Of a stretch of DNA of 64,000 nt, positions 50,631 to 59,100 are shown in pieces. Origin of the DNA: Mesorhizobium sp. (GTDB lineage: Bacteria > Pseudomonadota > Alphaproteobacteria > Rhizobiales > Rhizobiaceae); the NCBI GenBank assembly GCA_004020365.1, contig SAQR01000022.1, positions 1 through 64,000 on the forward strand, given 5' to 3'. How positions within the stretch are numbered: position 1 is the first letter of the stretch; every line of letters starts with the position of its first letter. The notes under the pieces were generated by a model, which worked only from the letters and a program-made list of their open reading frames with translations, had not been told where the DNA came from and made no database searches. The position numbers and the translations under genes were made by a program.

Positions 50631-51509
50631 ATGAACAAGATCGAGACGATCGGCATCATCGGCGCGGGCCAGATGGGCGGCGGCATCGCCCATGTGTCCG
50701 CGCTTGCGGGCTACAAGGTGCTGGTTTACGACATCTCGCCCGAGCGCATCGAAAAGGGCATCGCCACGATCAGCGGCAACATGGCCCGCCAGGTCGGCTC
50801 CGGCAAGCTCGAGGAAAAACTGCGCAACGAGGCGATGGCGCGCATTTCGGCAGCACCGACCATGGCCGACCTTGCCGGTGCCGATCTGGTGATCGAAGCA
50901 GCGACCGAGGACGAGACGGTCAAGCGCAAGATCTACGCCCAGCTCTGTCCGCAGCTCAATCCGGAAGCCATCCTGGCGACGAACACCTCATCGATCTCGA
51001 TCACACGTCTGGCCGCGCAGACCGACAGGCCGGAGCGTTTCATCGGCATCCATTTCATGAATCCGGTTCCAGTGATGAAGCTGGTCGAACTGGTGCGCGG
51101 CATCGCCACCGAGGACCAGACCTTCGAAGCGGCAAAGGCCTATGTGAACCATCTCGACAAGACAATCACCGTCTCGGAGGATTTTCCGGCCTTCATCGTC
51201 AACCGCATTCTGCTGCCGATGATCAACGAGGCGATCTACACGCTCTATGAAGGGGTCGGCTCGGTCGACGCGATCGACACCGCCATGCGGCTCGGCGCCA
51301 ACCATCCGATGGGACCGCTGCAGCTTGCCGATTTCATCGGCCTCGACACCTGCTTGTCGATCATGCAGGTGCTGCATGACGGCCTGTCGGATTCGAAATA
51401 CCGCCCCTGCCCGCTGCTGGTGAAATATGTCGAGGCCGGCTGGCTCGGCCGCAAGACCGGACGCGGCTTCTACGACTATCGCGGCGAGCATCCCGTTCCG
51501 ACGCGCTGA
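50631..51509 (+). CDS. hbdA: 3-hydroxybutyryl-CoA dehydrogenase
   Basis: NAD-binding [20 protein letters not shown] at the N-terminus, the family signature [17 protein letters not shown], and catalytic His/Glu in IGIHFMNP and [10 protein letters not shown]. The C-terminal dimerisation domain has [20 protein letters not shown] and [19 protein letters not shown]. The length of 292 residues is normal. It oxidises (S)-3-hydroxybutyryl-CoA in beta-oxidation-like pathways. Its own promoter likely lies after the etfA terminator. Confidence 0.94.
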   Translation: MNKIETIGIIGAGQMGGGIAHVSALAGYKVLVYDISPERIEKGIATISGNMARQVGSGKLEEKLRNEAMARISAAPTMADLAGADLVIEAATEDETVKRKIYAQLCPQLNPEAILATNTSSISITRLAAQTDRPERFIGIHFMNPVPVMKLVELVRGIATEDQTFEAAKAYVNHLDKTITVSEDFPAFIVNRILLPMINEAIYTLYEGVGSVDAIDTAMRLGANHPMGPLQLADFIGLDTCLSIMQVLHDGLSDSKYRPCPLLVKYVEAGWLGRKTGRGFYDYRGEHPVPTR

Positions 51510-51956
51510 CCGGCGATACGAGCCAACGGACATCGCGCGCGGCCGCGCTGAGTGAAGACCATGCAGCCACTTGGCATCGCACAAATGCGGCCAAAACAAA
51601 CAGATAGAGCGGAATGCCGGTTCAATCCAAGCGCATTCCGCTTTAGGGTCAAAACTCAATCAGCGGGATGCCGCCAATGGCGAGATGGGTGGAACGTTGC
51701 CGCTTGAGCCGTATGCCGGAACAGGTTGTTCGCGCCAGGAGCGGAGGTTTGGCGCCAATGTGCCAAACGTCTTGATTGGGACGAGCGCGACCGTCCGCAA
51801 TCAGCGCGGAACTGCCAGAAAGCGGAAGTAGCGACAGCAGCAGATCGTTCACCTTTCCCAACAAACGACGCGCGGTGAGACGGGCGGCACGCCAAACGTG
51901 CTGTCAGGGCTGGGCGGAACGCCGCGGAGCGGCGTCCCGTGGCTTCGTTCACAAGT
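51510..51956. other. Intergenic region between core block and transporter locus
   Basis: About 450 bp with a perfect 10-bp inverted repeat AGCGGAATGC / GCATTCCGCT at 51608-51617 and 51633-51642 followed by TTTA, a probable transcription terminator for the dehydrogenase gene. The remainder shows no supported gene. Confidence 0.5.
51608..51645 (+). terminator. Hairpin after 3-hydroxybutyryl-CoA dehydrogenase gene
   Basis: Ten perfect base pairs (AGCGGAATGC...GCATTCCGCT) with a 15-base loop and a short T-run. About 100 bp downstream of the stop. It could also serve the convergent binding-protein gene. Confidence 0.55.
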
Positions 51957-53474
51957 CTAGTTCTTGACCACGTCTTCCAGAAAGAACCGGCCCAGCGGAT
52001 TCTGGTAGAAGTTCTCGATGTTATTACGCGAGACGTTGATGAACGGGCTGTAGTACAGATCGATCCAGTTGACGTCCTCTTTGGCCATCTTCTGCAGATC
52101 GGTGTACATTTGCTCGCGCTTGGCCGGATCCATCTCGATGCGCGCCGCCGCGACCAGCTCCTTGATCTTCTCGTTGTTGTAGCGGGTCATGTAATTCATG
52201 TTCGCGTCGTGGCCGAGAACGAAGGTGGTCTTCTGGTCTGGGTCGAGGATGTCGTTGGTCCAGTAGTTGACACAGATGTCATAGTCGCCGGCCACCAGCA
52301 TGTCCCATTCTTGGCTCGGGTCGACCTTCTGGATGTTGACGGTGACTCCGGCTTTGGCGAGTTGCTGCTGCAGCAGCACGGCCGTCTGCTCGACGATCTC
52401 GTCGCCGGCCCGCACGACGTAGTTGAGCGTCAGGTCCGAGGCCCCGGCGTCGGCCAGCATCTGCTTGGCCTTTTCCGGATCGTAGGGCCGCTTCAGATTG
52501 TCGGCGTAGTAATAGAGCGCGCCCTTCGGGATGTAGGAGTTAGCGACCTCGCCGTAGCCGAACGTCACCGTGTCGACCACAGCCTGCTCGTCGATGGCGA
52601 TGTCGAGGGCCTGCCGCACCTCCTTCTTCGCCAGCGCGCCATGCTCGTGGTTAATCAGCAGGTGATCCTCGCGGGTCGACGGGTCGAGATGGACGGTGAG
52701 GTTGGAATCCTTCTGCAGTTCGGCGACGCGTGAGAACGGCACAAAGATCGCGGTATCGAGCTGGCCGGCCTGCACGTTCAGCATGCGGGTGTTATCGTCC
52801 GGCACGGAGATCCACTCGACGCCGTCGAGGCTGACACGATCGGCCTCCCAGAAATGCGGGTTTTTCGCCAGGATGACACGGTCGCCGCGCCTCCATTCCA
52901 TGATGGTGAAGGCGCCAGAGCCGATGGGTGTTTCGGCATACTTCTCCGGACCGAGCGTCTCGAAGCCCTTCTTGGAAAGAACCGAGGCGATCGGGAAGGC
53001 CAGCGTCGCCAGGAACGGCGCGGTCGCCTGCTTGAGTTTGATCGTGACGGTCTTTGGATCGATTGCCTCGACCGTATCCATCACCTTGAAAGGATCCGCC
53101 CACAGCGAGCCCTCGTCATCCCTGATGCGGGTGAGGCTGAACACCACGTCGTCGGCCGTCAGGTCGGAGCCATCCGAGAACTTCGCGTCGCGCAGCTTGA
53201 GTGTATAGGTGAGGCCGTCCGGGCTGACCTCCCAACTCTCGGCGAGACCGGGCTCCAGCTTGGTGCCCGTCTTGTCGACGCGGATCAGCACGTCATAGAC
53301 GTTGGCGAACACCCACAGGTCGATGTTCTGGGCGGTCTTGATCGGATCGAAGGTGGTCGAGTCTTCGCGCCGGCCAATCGTGAGTACGCCGGCGGCTTCT
53401 GCGAGCGTCGCCCCCAGGGACAGGCTGGTCATAACGGTGACCAAGCCGATGCGCATCCATTTGCTTCTTAACAT
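51957..53474 (-). CDS. Peptide-type ABC transporter substrate-binding protein (SBP family 5)
   Basis: A signal peptide (MRIGLVTVMTSLSLGATLAEA) precedes a family-5 binding protein: VLTIGRREDSTTFDPIKTAQ, LAESWEVSPDGLTYTLKLRD and the lobe segment APFLATLAFPIASVLSKKGF. PIGSGAFTIMEWRRGDRVIL follows. At 505 residues it fits the DppA/OppA class. It is the last gene of an apparent five-gene unit with iminopeptidase, two permeases and ATPase. By analogy with PipR loci it may import a plant amide or peptide. Confidence 0.92.
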   Translation of the reverse strand: MLRSKWMRIGLVTVMTSLSLGATLAEAAGVLTIGRREDSTTFDPIKTAQNIDLWVFANVYDVLIRVDKTGTKLEPGLAESWEVSPDGLTYTLKLRDAKFSDGSDLTADDVVFSLTRIRDDEGSLWADPFKVMDTVEAIDPKTVTIKLKQATAPFLATLAFPIASVLSKKGFETLGPEKYAETPIGSGAFTIMEWRRGDRVILAKNPHFWEADRVSLDGVEWISVPDDNTRMLNVQAGQLDTAIFVPFSRVAELQKDSNLTVHLDPSTREDHLLINHEHGALAKKEVRQALDIAIDEQAVVDTVTFGYGEVANSYIPKGALYYYADNLKRPYDPEKAKQMLADAGASDLTLNYVVRAGDEIVEQTAVLLQQQLAKAGVTVNIQKVDPSQEWDMLVAGDYDICVNYWTNDILDPDQKTTFVLGHDANMNYMTRYNNEKIKELVAAARIEMDPAKREQMYTDLQKMAKEDVNWIDLYYSPFINVSRNNIENFYQNPLGRFFLEDVVKN

Positions 53475-53504
53475 CGGTATTCCCCTTCTGGTTTGCCTTT
53501 GGGT

Positions 53505-55181
53505 TCAGTTTGCGACCCCGTCGGCATACGGGGTCGCCATCTTCGAGGGAGCAAGCAGCGGCTTGTCCGGATCGATATGCGGAACGGCGGCAATCAGCGC
53601 GGCGGTGTAGGCATGCTTCGGCCGGGAGAACACTTCCTCCGACCGACCTTCCTCGACGATCACGCCGCGGTGCATCACCACAACACGCTGGCAGAGATTG
53701 CGAACGATTGCGAGATCGTGGGCGATAAATATCAGCGTGAGCGACATACGTTCCACCAGTTCGCGGAACAACTCCACGATCTGCGCCTGGATGGTGACGT
53801 CGAGGGCGGCCACGCACTCGTCCGCAATGATAAGTTTCGGGTCGACGGCGAGCGCGCGAGCTATGCCGGCCCGCTGGCATTGGCCGCCACTCATCGAGCG
53901 CGGCTTGCGGTCGAGGAACGCGCGCCCCAAGCCGACCAGGTCGAGCAGTTCGCCGCAGCGTGCCGGAATTTGCGCGGTCTCGATCTTGCCCTGTACCCGC
54001 AGGACCTCCGCCAGCATCTTGCCAACGGTAAGATGAGGATTGAGGGCGTTGTAGGGGTCCTGGAAAACCATGGCGGTTTGACGTCGCAGCATGCCGAGGA
54101 CTGCGCGACCCGATGCGATGTCCGTACCATCGAACCGTATCGTGCCTGACGAGACCGGCGTAAGTCCAAGGACGGCGCGCGCCAGAGTGCTCTTGCCGCT
54201 TCCGGATTCGCCGACAATGCCGACCGTTTCGCCCGGCATGACACGGAGTGTGACCCCATTGACGGCATCAACCGCGCCTCGCCGGAACAGGCCGCCCGTG
54301 GCGAAGCGCACGTGCAGCTTCTCGATGTCGACCACCGGCACCGCTCCGGGTGCCCGGAGCTTCTCAGCCTTTGCCGGCATGTCCTCCTCCGGCAGCGAGG
54401 GATGACTGGCGATCAGCGAACGGGTGTAGGCATGCGCCGGCGCCGCAAGCAGACCGCGCTTCTCTCCAATCTCCACCAGTCGACCTTGCCACATCACCGC
54501 GATGCGGTCGCAGACTTGGGCGACGATGCCGAGATCGTGGGTGACCAGGATCACCGAGAGTCCACGCCTGGCGCGGATGTCCATCAGAAGCCGCAGGATC
54601 TGCGCCTGTATCGTCACGTCGAGTGCCGTCGTCGGCTCGTCGGCGATCAGGATCCTGGGATTGCTCGATAGCGCCGCGCCGATCATGGCGCGCTGGCGCA
54701 TGCCGCCGGAGAATTCGTGCGGGTAGCTATCGTATTGCCGAGCCGGATCTGGAAACCCGACTTGGGCGAGGATATCCACCGCCGCGGCACGCGCCGCCTT
54801 GGCGTCCAGCCGCTGGTGAAAGCGGATACCCTCGGTGATCTGGTCGCCGATCCTCATGACCGGGTCGAGATGGCTGCTCGGATTCTGAAAGATCATGCCG
54901 ATTTCACCGCCGCGCACCGCGAGCATCTCGGCTTCCGGCGCGGTCGTCAGCTCACGCCCGGAAAGTGTGATCGAGCCACCGCTGATCCTGAGCCGGCTCG
55001 ACGGCAGCAGCCTAACGAGTGAGCGGCAGAGCAGGCTCTTGCCCGACCCGCTCTCGCCGACCAGCCCGAGCACTTCTCCCGGGGCGAGATCGAGCGACAC
55101 GGCATCAAGCAGGGTACGCTCCCCGCCGTCACCGTCATGGACGACCGTCAGGTCGGTGACCTTGAGCAGCGCCGCGATCAC
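53505..55181 (-). CDS. Fused dipeptide ABC transporter ATPase (two NBDs)
   Basis: Two complete nucleotide-binding domains in one chain. The first has GLVGESGSGKSLLCRSLVRL, signature EFSGGMRQRAMIGAAL, and Walker B ILIADEPTTALDV. The second has GIVGESGSGKSTLARAVLGL, SMSGGQCQRAGIARAL and LIIADECVAALDV (the usual DEP is DEC). Its Dpp/Opp-type C-terminal extension ends each half. GTG 55181 overlaps the preceding permease stop (GTGA), giving 558 residues; the longer open frame lies over that permease. It energises both permeases of the cluster. Confidence 0.93.
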   Translation of the reverse strand: MIAALLKVTDLTVVHDGDGGERTLLDAVSLDLAPGEVLGLVGESGSGKSLLCRSLVRLLPSSRLRISGGSITLSGRELTTAPEAEMLAVRGGEIGMIFQNPSSHLDPVMRIGDQITEGIRFHQRLDAKAARAAAVDILAQVGFPDPARQYDSYPHEFSGGMRQRAMIGAALSSNPRILIADEPTTALDVTIQAQILRLLMDIRARRGLSVILVTHDLGIVAQVCDRIAVMWQGRLVEIGEKRGLLAAPAHAYTRSLIASHPSLPEEDMPAKAEKLRAPGAVPVVDIEKLHVRFATGGLFRRGAVDAVNGVTLRVMPGETVGIVGESGSGKSTLARAVLGLTPVSSGTIRFDGTDIASGRAVLGMLRRQTAMVFQDPYNALNPHLTVGKMLAEVLRVQGKIETAQIPARCGELLDLVGLGRAFLDRKPRSMSGGQCQRAGIARALAVDPKLIIADECVAALDVTIQAQIVELFRELVERMSLTLIFIAHDLAIVRNLCQRVVVMHRGVIVEEGRSEEVFSRPKHAYTAALIAAVPHIDPDKPLLAPSKMATPYADGVAN

Positions 55182-56026
55182 TCGTGAACCCCGAACAAAT
55201 CGGCCAGCCCGTCGCCGATCATGCTGAAGGCGAAGGCGAGCGTCACGATCGCAAGCCCCGGGAACAGTGTAATCCACCACGCGGTGGTGACGAAGGCTTG
55301 GCCTTCCGCCACCATCACGCCCCACTCCGCGACTGGCGGCTGCACGCCCAGCCCGAGATAGCTAATGGCCGAGCCATTCAGCAGGACGAGGACCGCGTCG
55401 GACATCGCGAAGACGACCGAGCCGGCAGCGGCATTGGGCAGGAGGTGACGGAACATGATGCGCATGCGGCTGAAGCCGAGGCTGACCGCCGCAACCGCGT
55501 AGTCGTGGTTCTTGAGCACGAGCATCTGGGCGCGGATGAGCCGCGCGTAGGAAACCCAGCCGACGAGGGCTATGGCGATGTAAAAACTGGCCAGGCCAGG
55601 CCCCAGGATCGCAATGATCGACAGCATCAATACCAGGAACGGGAAGGCCAAGATGATGTCGACCAGCCGCATGAAGATGGCGTCGACTATCCCGCCGAAG
55701 AAACCGGCTACCGTGCCCAGCGTGGTGCCGATGAGAAAGGGGAAGATAACGCCGATGACAGCGATCTTGAGGTCGATGCGCGTGCCCCAGATGACGCGCG
55801 AGAGGATGTCGCGGCCGAAATTGTCGGTCCCGAACGGGTGCAGCCACGACGGCCCCTGGAGCCGTGCTGTCGCGTCCTGTGCGATCGGATCGTAGGGCGC
55901 GATCAGCGGCGCGCCGAGCGCGAGGACGACGAACGCCCCAAGCAGGAAGACGCCGGCCGCCAGCGTACCGCGGCGGCGAAAGCGGCCCTTCCTGCCGAGC
56001 GCGGGCGCGGCCAAGGGCTCGCTCAC
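55178..56026 (-). CDS. ABC transporter permease, DppC type
   Basis: A 282-residue inner-membrane subunit. The cytoplasmic N-terminus is followed by HPFGTDNFGRDILSRVIWGT, the DppC signature, and about five further helices. The EAA-like loop KNHDYAVAAVSLGFSRMRIM then FRHLLPNAAAGSVVFAM contacts the ATPase. It overlaps the DppB-type permease gene by four bases and the ATPase gene by four. Confidence 0.93.
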   Translation of the reverse strand: MSEPLAAPALGRKGRFRRRGTLAAGVFLLGAFVVLALGAPLIAPYDPIAQDATARLQGPSWLHPFGTDNFGRDILSRVIWGTRIDLKIAVIGVIFPFLIGTTLGTVAGFFGGIVDAIFMRLVDIILAFPFLVLMLSIIAILGPGLASFYIAIALVGWVSYARLIRAQMLVLKNHDYAVAAVSLGFSRMRIMFRHLLPNAAAGSVVFAMSDAVLVLLNGSAISYLGLGVQPPVAEWGVMVAEGQAFVTTAWWITLFPGLAIVTLAFAFSMIGDGLADLFGVHE

Positions 56027-56961
56027 AGCTTCACCCTCGGATCGAGAGCCACCGTGACGATGTCAGCCAGGAAGTTGATCAGCACGGTGGCGCAGGCGAA
56101 GACCATGGCCAAGCCCTGCACGACCATGTAGTCGCGCGAGAAGATGGCGCGCACCAGCAGCTGGCCCATGCCGGGCAGCGCGAAGACGGTCTCCACCACG
56201 ACGGTGCCGCCTAGCAGCCAACCTATGTTTACGGCGAGAAGGTTGACGGTCGGCACCAACGAATTTGGCAGCACGTGGCGCCAGAACACGATGCTCTCCG
56301 GCATGCCGCGCGCGCGCGCGGCAGTCGCCACGTCGGACTTCAAGCCTTCGACCATCGCCGCACGCAAGCTGCGCGCCAGAACGGTCGACAGCGACAGCGA
56401 GACAGTGAGGCTCGGCAGCACGAGATGTGCAAGCTTTTCAGAAAGCGTGTTGCCGTAACCGGACACCGGGAGAATGGCGAGTTCGACGCTGAACAGGATG
56501 ATCAGCATCAGGCCGAGCCAGAAGGGCGGGAAGCCGATGCCGAAGGTGGAAACGATGCGGATAACTTGGTCCGCCAGCCTGCCCTGATTGCGCGCCGCGA
56601 TCGCCGCCACCGGTACGGCGATCAATACCGACAGCACAACGCTGCAAAGCACCAGCGTCAGAGTGGGCTCGATGCGCGTGGCGATCAGCTTCAGCACATC
56701 GATCTTGTAGAGGATCGAGCGCCCCATCTCGCCGTCCGCGAGGTTGCGCAGGAAGTAGAAATACTGGGCGAGCATGGGCTCATCGAGGCCGTACTGCGCG
56801 CGGACGCGGGCGATCGCTTCGGGGGTGGCGCGGGTGCCGAGCAGAACGCGAGCGGGGTCGCCGGGGATCAGCCGGACAAGGATGAACGTGATCACGCTGA
56901 TGCCGAACAGCACCGGCAAGAACTGAAGCGGACGGTACAGAACGAACTTATAGCGGTGCAT
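56023..56961 (-). CDS. ABC transporter permease, DppB type
   Basis: A 312-residue permease starting with YRPLQFLPVLFGISVITFIL and VRLIPGDPARVLLG, typical of DppB/OppB. FGIGFPPFWLGLMLIILFSV follows, and the EAA-type loop AMVEGLKSDVATAARARGMP. It forms the channel with the DppC-type partner, with which it overlaps by four bases. It begins 51 bp after the iminopeptidase stop. Confidence 0.93.
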   Translation of the reverse strand: MHRYKFVLYRPLQFLPVLFGISVITFILVRLIPGDPARVLLGTRATPEAIARVRAQYGLDEPMLAQYFYFLRNLADGEMGRSILYKIDVLKLIATRIEPTLTLVLCSVVLSVLIAVPVAAIAARNQGRLADQVIRIVSTFGIGFPPFWLGLMLIILFSVELAILPVSGYGNTLSEKLAHLVLPSLTVSLSLSTVLARSLRAAMVEGLKSDVATAARARGMPESIVFWRHVLPNSLVPTVNLLAVNIGWLLGGTVVVETVFALPGMGQLLVRAIFSRDYMVVQGLAMVFACATVLINFLADIVTVALDPRVKL

Positions 56962-57012
56962 GGCCCTGAGGTGTTTCCCCGTCCGCTCCCTTCCCCCTGC
57001 ATTCCGCCTGCA

Positions 57013-57903
57013 TCAGCCTGCCTTGTTGCGCGAGAGGAACCCCGAAAGGATCGGATAGTATGCAGCTGGGTTCTCGTAGAAGGGCATGTGACTCGCATTC
57101 GGGATGATGTGCAACTCCGACTGCGGCAGGCCAAGCTTCATGCGCAGACCACAGGCTGGTGTCAGTTCGTCGTGCTCGCCATGCGTGATCAGCACCGGCA
57201 CCTTGATCCTGGGCAGGTCGGGCACCCGGTTCCAGTCCTTGAGATTGCCGATGTAGAGAAACTCGTTCGGACCTTGCATGGTCGCGTAGGGTCCCATGTT
57301 CCAGTCGTCGAGCGAGCGGCGCACCGGCGCCGGCCATTCGGGCAGGCGGCAGACATGGCGGTAGTTGAGGATCGTCACCGCCGCCACGTATTCCGGGTGA
57401 TCGTAGGTTCCCTGCGCCTCGTGCTTCTGCATCATCGATACGGTCTCGGGTCCCAGCGAGGCGCGCAGGCGTTCCAGTTCCAGAACAAGATGCGGCATGT
57501 CGGCGACGGTATCCTCGAGGATCAACGTCTGCAGGTTCTCCTGGTAGGCAAGCGCATAGTCGATCGCCAGCCAGCCGCCCCACGAATGACCCAGCATGTG
57601 TACATTGCCGAGTCCCAGCGTCTTGCGAACCGTCTCGGTCTCCTCGACGTAGCGCGCGATAGTCCACAACGAGGTGTCCGTCGGCCGGTCGGAGGCGCCG
57701 GTGCCAAGCTGGTCGAACGCCACGACCCTGTATCCCTGGTCTACCAGGCAGGAGTGCGATTCGCGAAGGTAGTCGCAAGGCAGGCCAGGCCCGCCGTTGA
57801 GGCAGAACACCGTCTCGGCGCTGGAGCCGAAGCTGTAGGCGACGACCTTAAAGCCATCGACATTTACCTCGATGCGATCGTCGGCCGCCATCTCACGCCA
57901 CAT
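57013..57903 (-). CDS. pip: Proline iminopeptidase-family alpha/beta hydrolase
   Basis: S33-type peptidase features: oxyanion HGGPG equivalent CLNGGPGLPCDYLRE, VAFDQLGTGASDRP, the nucleophile Ser in MLGHSWGGWLAIDYALAY, catalytic Asp in ITHGEHDELTP and His in NASHMPFYENP. The length of 296 residues from ATG 57903 is normal. It is cytoplasmic, with no signal peptide. It is the first gene of the transporter unit and divergent from a LuxR solo. In plant-associated bacteria such adjacent pip genes are controlled by the solo in response to plant compounds. Confidence 0.9.
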   Translation of the reverse strand: MWREMAADDRIEVNVDGFKVVAYSFGSSAETVFCLNGGPGLPCDYLRESHSCLVDQGYRVVAFDQLGTGASDRPTDTSLWTIARYVEETETVRKTLGLGNVHMLGHSWGGWLAIDYALAYQENLQTLILEDTVADMPHLVLELERLRASLGPETVSMMQKHEAQGTYDHPEYVAAVTILNYRHVCRLPEWPAPVRRSLDDWNMGPYATMQGPNEFLYIGNLKDWNRVPDLPRIKVPVLITHGEHDELTPACGLRMKLGLPQSELHIIPNASHMPFYENPAAYYPILSGFLSRNKAG

Positions 57904-58001
57904 GATACGCTCCGAATGCACAGCTTTTAGGCATGCTCATACTTTAAGCGAAACGTCGGGAGTGCGTCAGCTATAAGAAGTGATAGGGTGGGTCCGGGAG
58001 G

Positions 58002-58781
58002 ATGTCGGCGGAAGAGCTCATGCTGGACGAAATCACAACGATCAGGCGGCGTTTCACTCGCCATGGCACCTTGGACGAATGCATCGACGAGGCGTTCGCC
58101 GCCCTGTCCGGCCTAGGCTACGACGCGCTTGTCTACGACTACACGCCCATCCCGTACGATCTCGACGGCGCTATCATGATCCCGTCGATGCTCAAGCTGC
58201 GTAACATCGATGACGACATGCGCGACTATTGGTGCGATCGAGGTTACTTCCGCATCGATCCGGTGCAGATCGTGGCGGCGCGCAGTTCCACCCCCTTCGC
58301 CTGGAGCTACGACAAGGAGATCGACACCGAGATAGGCGCGCTCCTCGACGAGACTACGGAACCCGTTGCGCGCTATCTGCGCGAGCGCGACCTCACTAGC
58401 GGCGTCACGATCCCTATCCACATGCCGCGCGGCGGCTATGCCACGGTTACCGGCATCCGCCTCGGCGCGGGCGAGATGGTAGATCGGGATGCGGGAACTA
58501 TCGCGCGCTTTAGCTTGCTGGCGCATGTCTTCCACGACACGGCCTACGCCCTCTACGACCGATCGGCTCTCAGTCCGCTCCTGCCGTCCTTGACTGAGCG
58601 CGAGCGCGAGTGTCTCCGCCATTCGGCACATGGCCTCTCTGCCAAGGAGATCTCGCGCGTCATCGGGCGCTCGATTCCTACGGTCGTCATGCACCTCACC
58701 GCCGCCGCCAGGAAGCTGGGCGCCAGGAACCGCACGCAGGCCGTCGTTCGCGCCGCGCATTTCCGCCTGCTCGACAACTGA
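58002..58781 (+). CDS. LuxR solo, OryR/PipR-type plant-signal regulator
   Basis: The N-terminal autoinducer-binding domain has DDDMRDYWCDRGYFRIDPVQ: Met and Trp at the positions of TraR W57 and Y61, while D70, P71 and W85 (PFAWSY) are kept. LTSGVTIPIHMPRGGYATV follows. The LuxR HTH has LTERERECLRHSAHGLSAKE and ISRVIGRSIPTVVMHLTAAA. The M/W substitution is the hallmark of solos that answer plant compounds rather than AHLs. No luxI is nearby. The gene is divergent from pip and its ABC transporter. ATG 58002 touches GGAGG; ATG 58020 (GGAAGAG upstream) is an alternative. Confidence 0.9.
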   Translation: MSAEELMLDEITTIRRRFTRHGTLDECIDEAFAALSGLGYDALVYDYTPIPYDLDGAIMIPSMLKLRNIDDDMRDYWCDRGYFRIDPVQIVAARSSTPFAWSYDKEIDTEIGALLDETTEPVARYLRERDLTSGVTIPIHMPRGGYATVTGIRLGAGEMVDRDAGTIARFSLLAHVFHDTAYALYDRSALSPLLPSLTERERECLRHSAHGLSAKEISRVIGRSIPTVVMHLTAAARKLGARNRTQAVVRAAHFRLLDN

Positions 58782-58846
58782 CGGAGAGACTCTATCACTT
58801 TTTCATAGCTGCCCCCTCTGACAGGCTCGCCCTATGATGCTCGCCG

Positions 58847-58975
58847 CAGATCGCGGTGCCGACACTGCTGGTTTCAGGCCGCCACGACGAGGCTACACCC
58901 GAGGTGGTTCGACCTTATTTGGAACGCGTTTCGGGTATTCGATCTGTATTTTTCGAGCATTCGAGCCACATGTGC
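58847..58975 (+). pseudogene. C-terminal remnant of a second proline iminopeptidase
   Basis: A frame reads IAVPTLLVSGRHDEATPEVV then RPYLERVSGIRSVFFEHSSHM. It contains the late S33 peptidase strand, with catalytic Asp in GRHDEATP and His in SSHM. The nucleophile domain is missing. It lies 66 bp after the LuxR stop, on the same strand. The solo was therefore once flanked by pip genes on both sides, or acquired a pip fragment. Confidence 0.65.
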
Positions 58976-59100
58976 GGGAGTTTTGACCGGCGAGGAAACC
59001 GCTTTGTTCTTGTTGAGAAGCGGCTGTATCGTGAAATCGGCACCCATGACAGTCCGCAACTGGTCAGCGGCGTGGGGAGGCTAAGACACGGAGCCGTGCC

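Noticed and set aside
49569-50693. Minus-strand frame of 374 codons
   Set aside because: It lies antisense to etfA and is His/Arg/Asp-rich, a typical shadow frame of a high-GC gene.
55184-56131. Plus-strand frame of 315 codons
   Set aside because: It is antisense to the DppC permease and extremely rich in Asp/Glu/Arg/His. A shadow frame.
56275-57930. Plus-strand frame of 551 codons
   Set aside because: It is antisense to the DppB permease and the iminopeptidase and has no recognisable domain.
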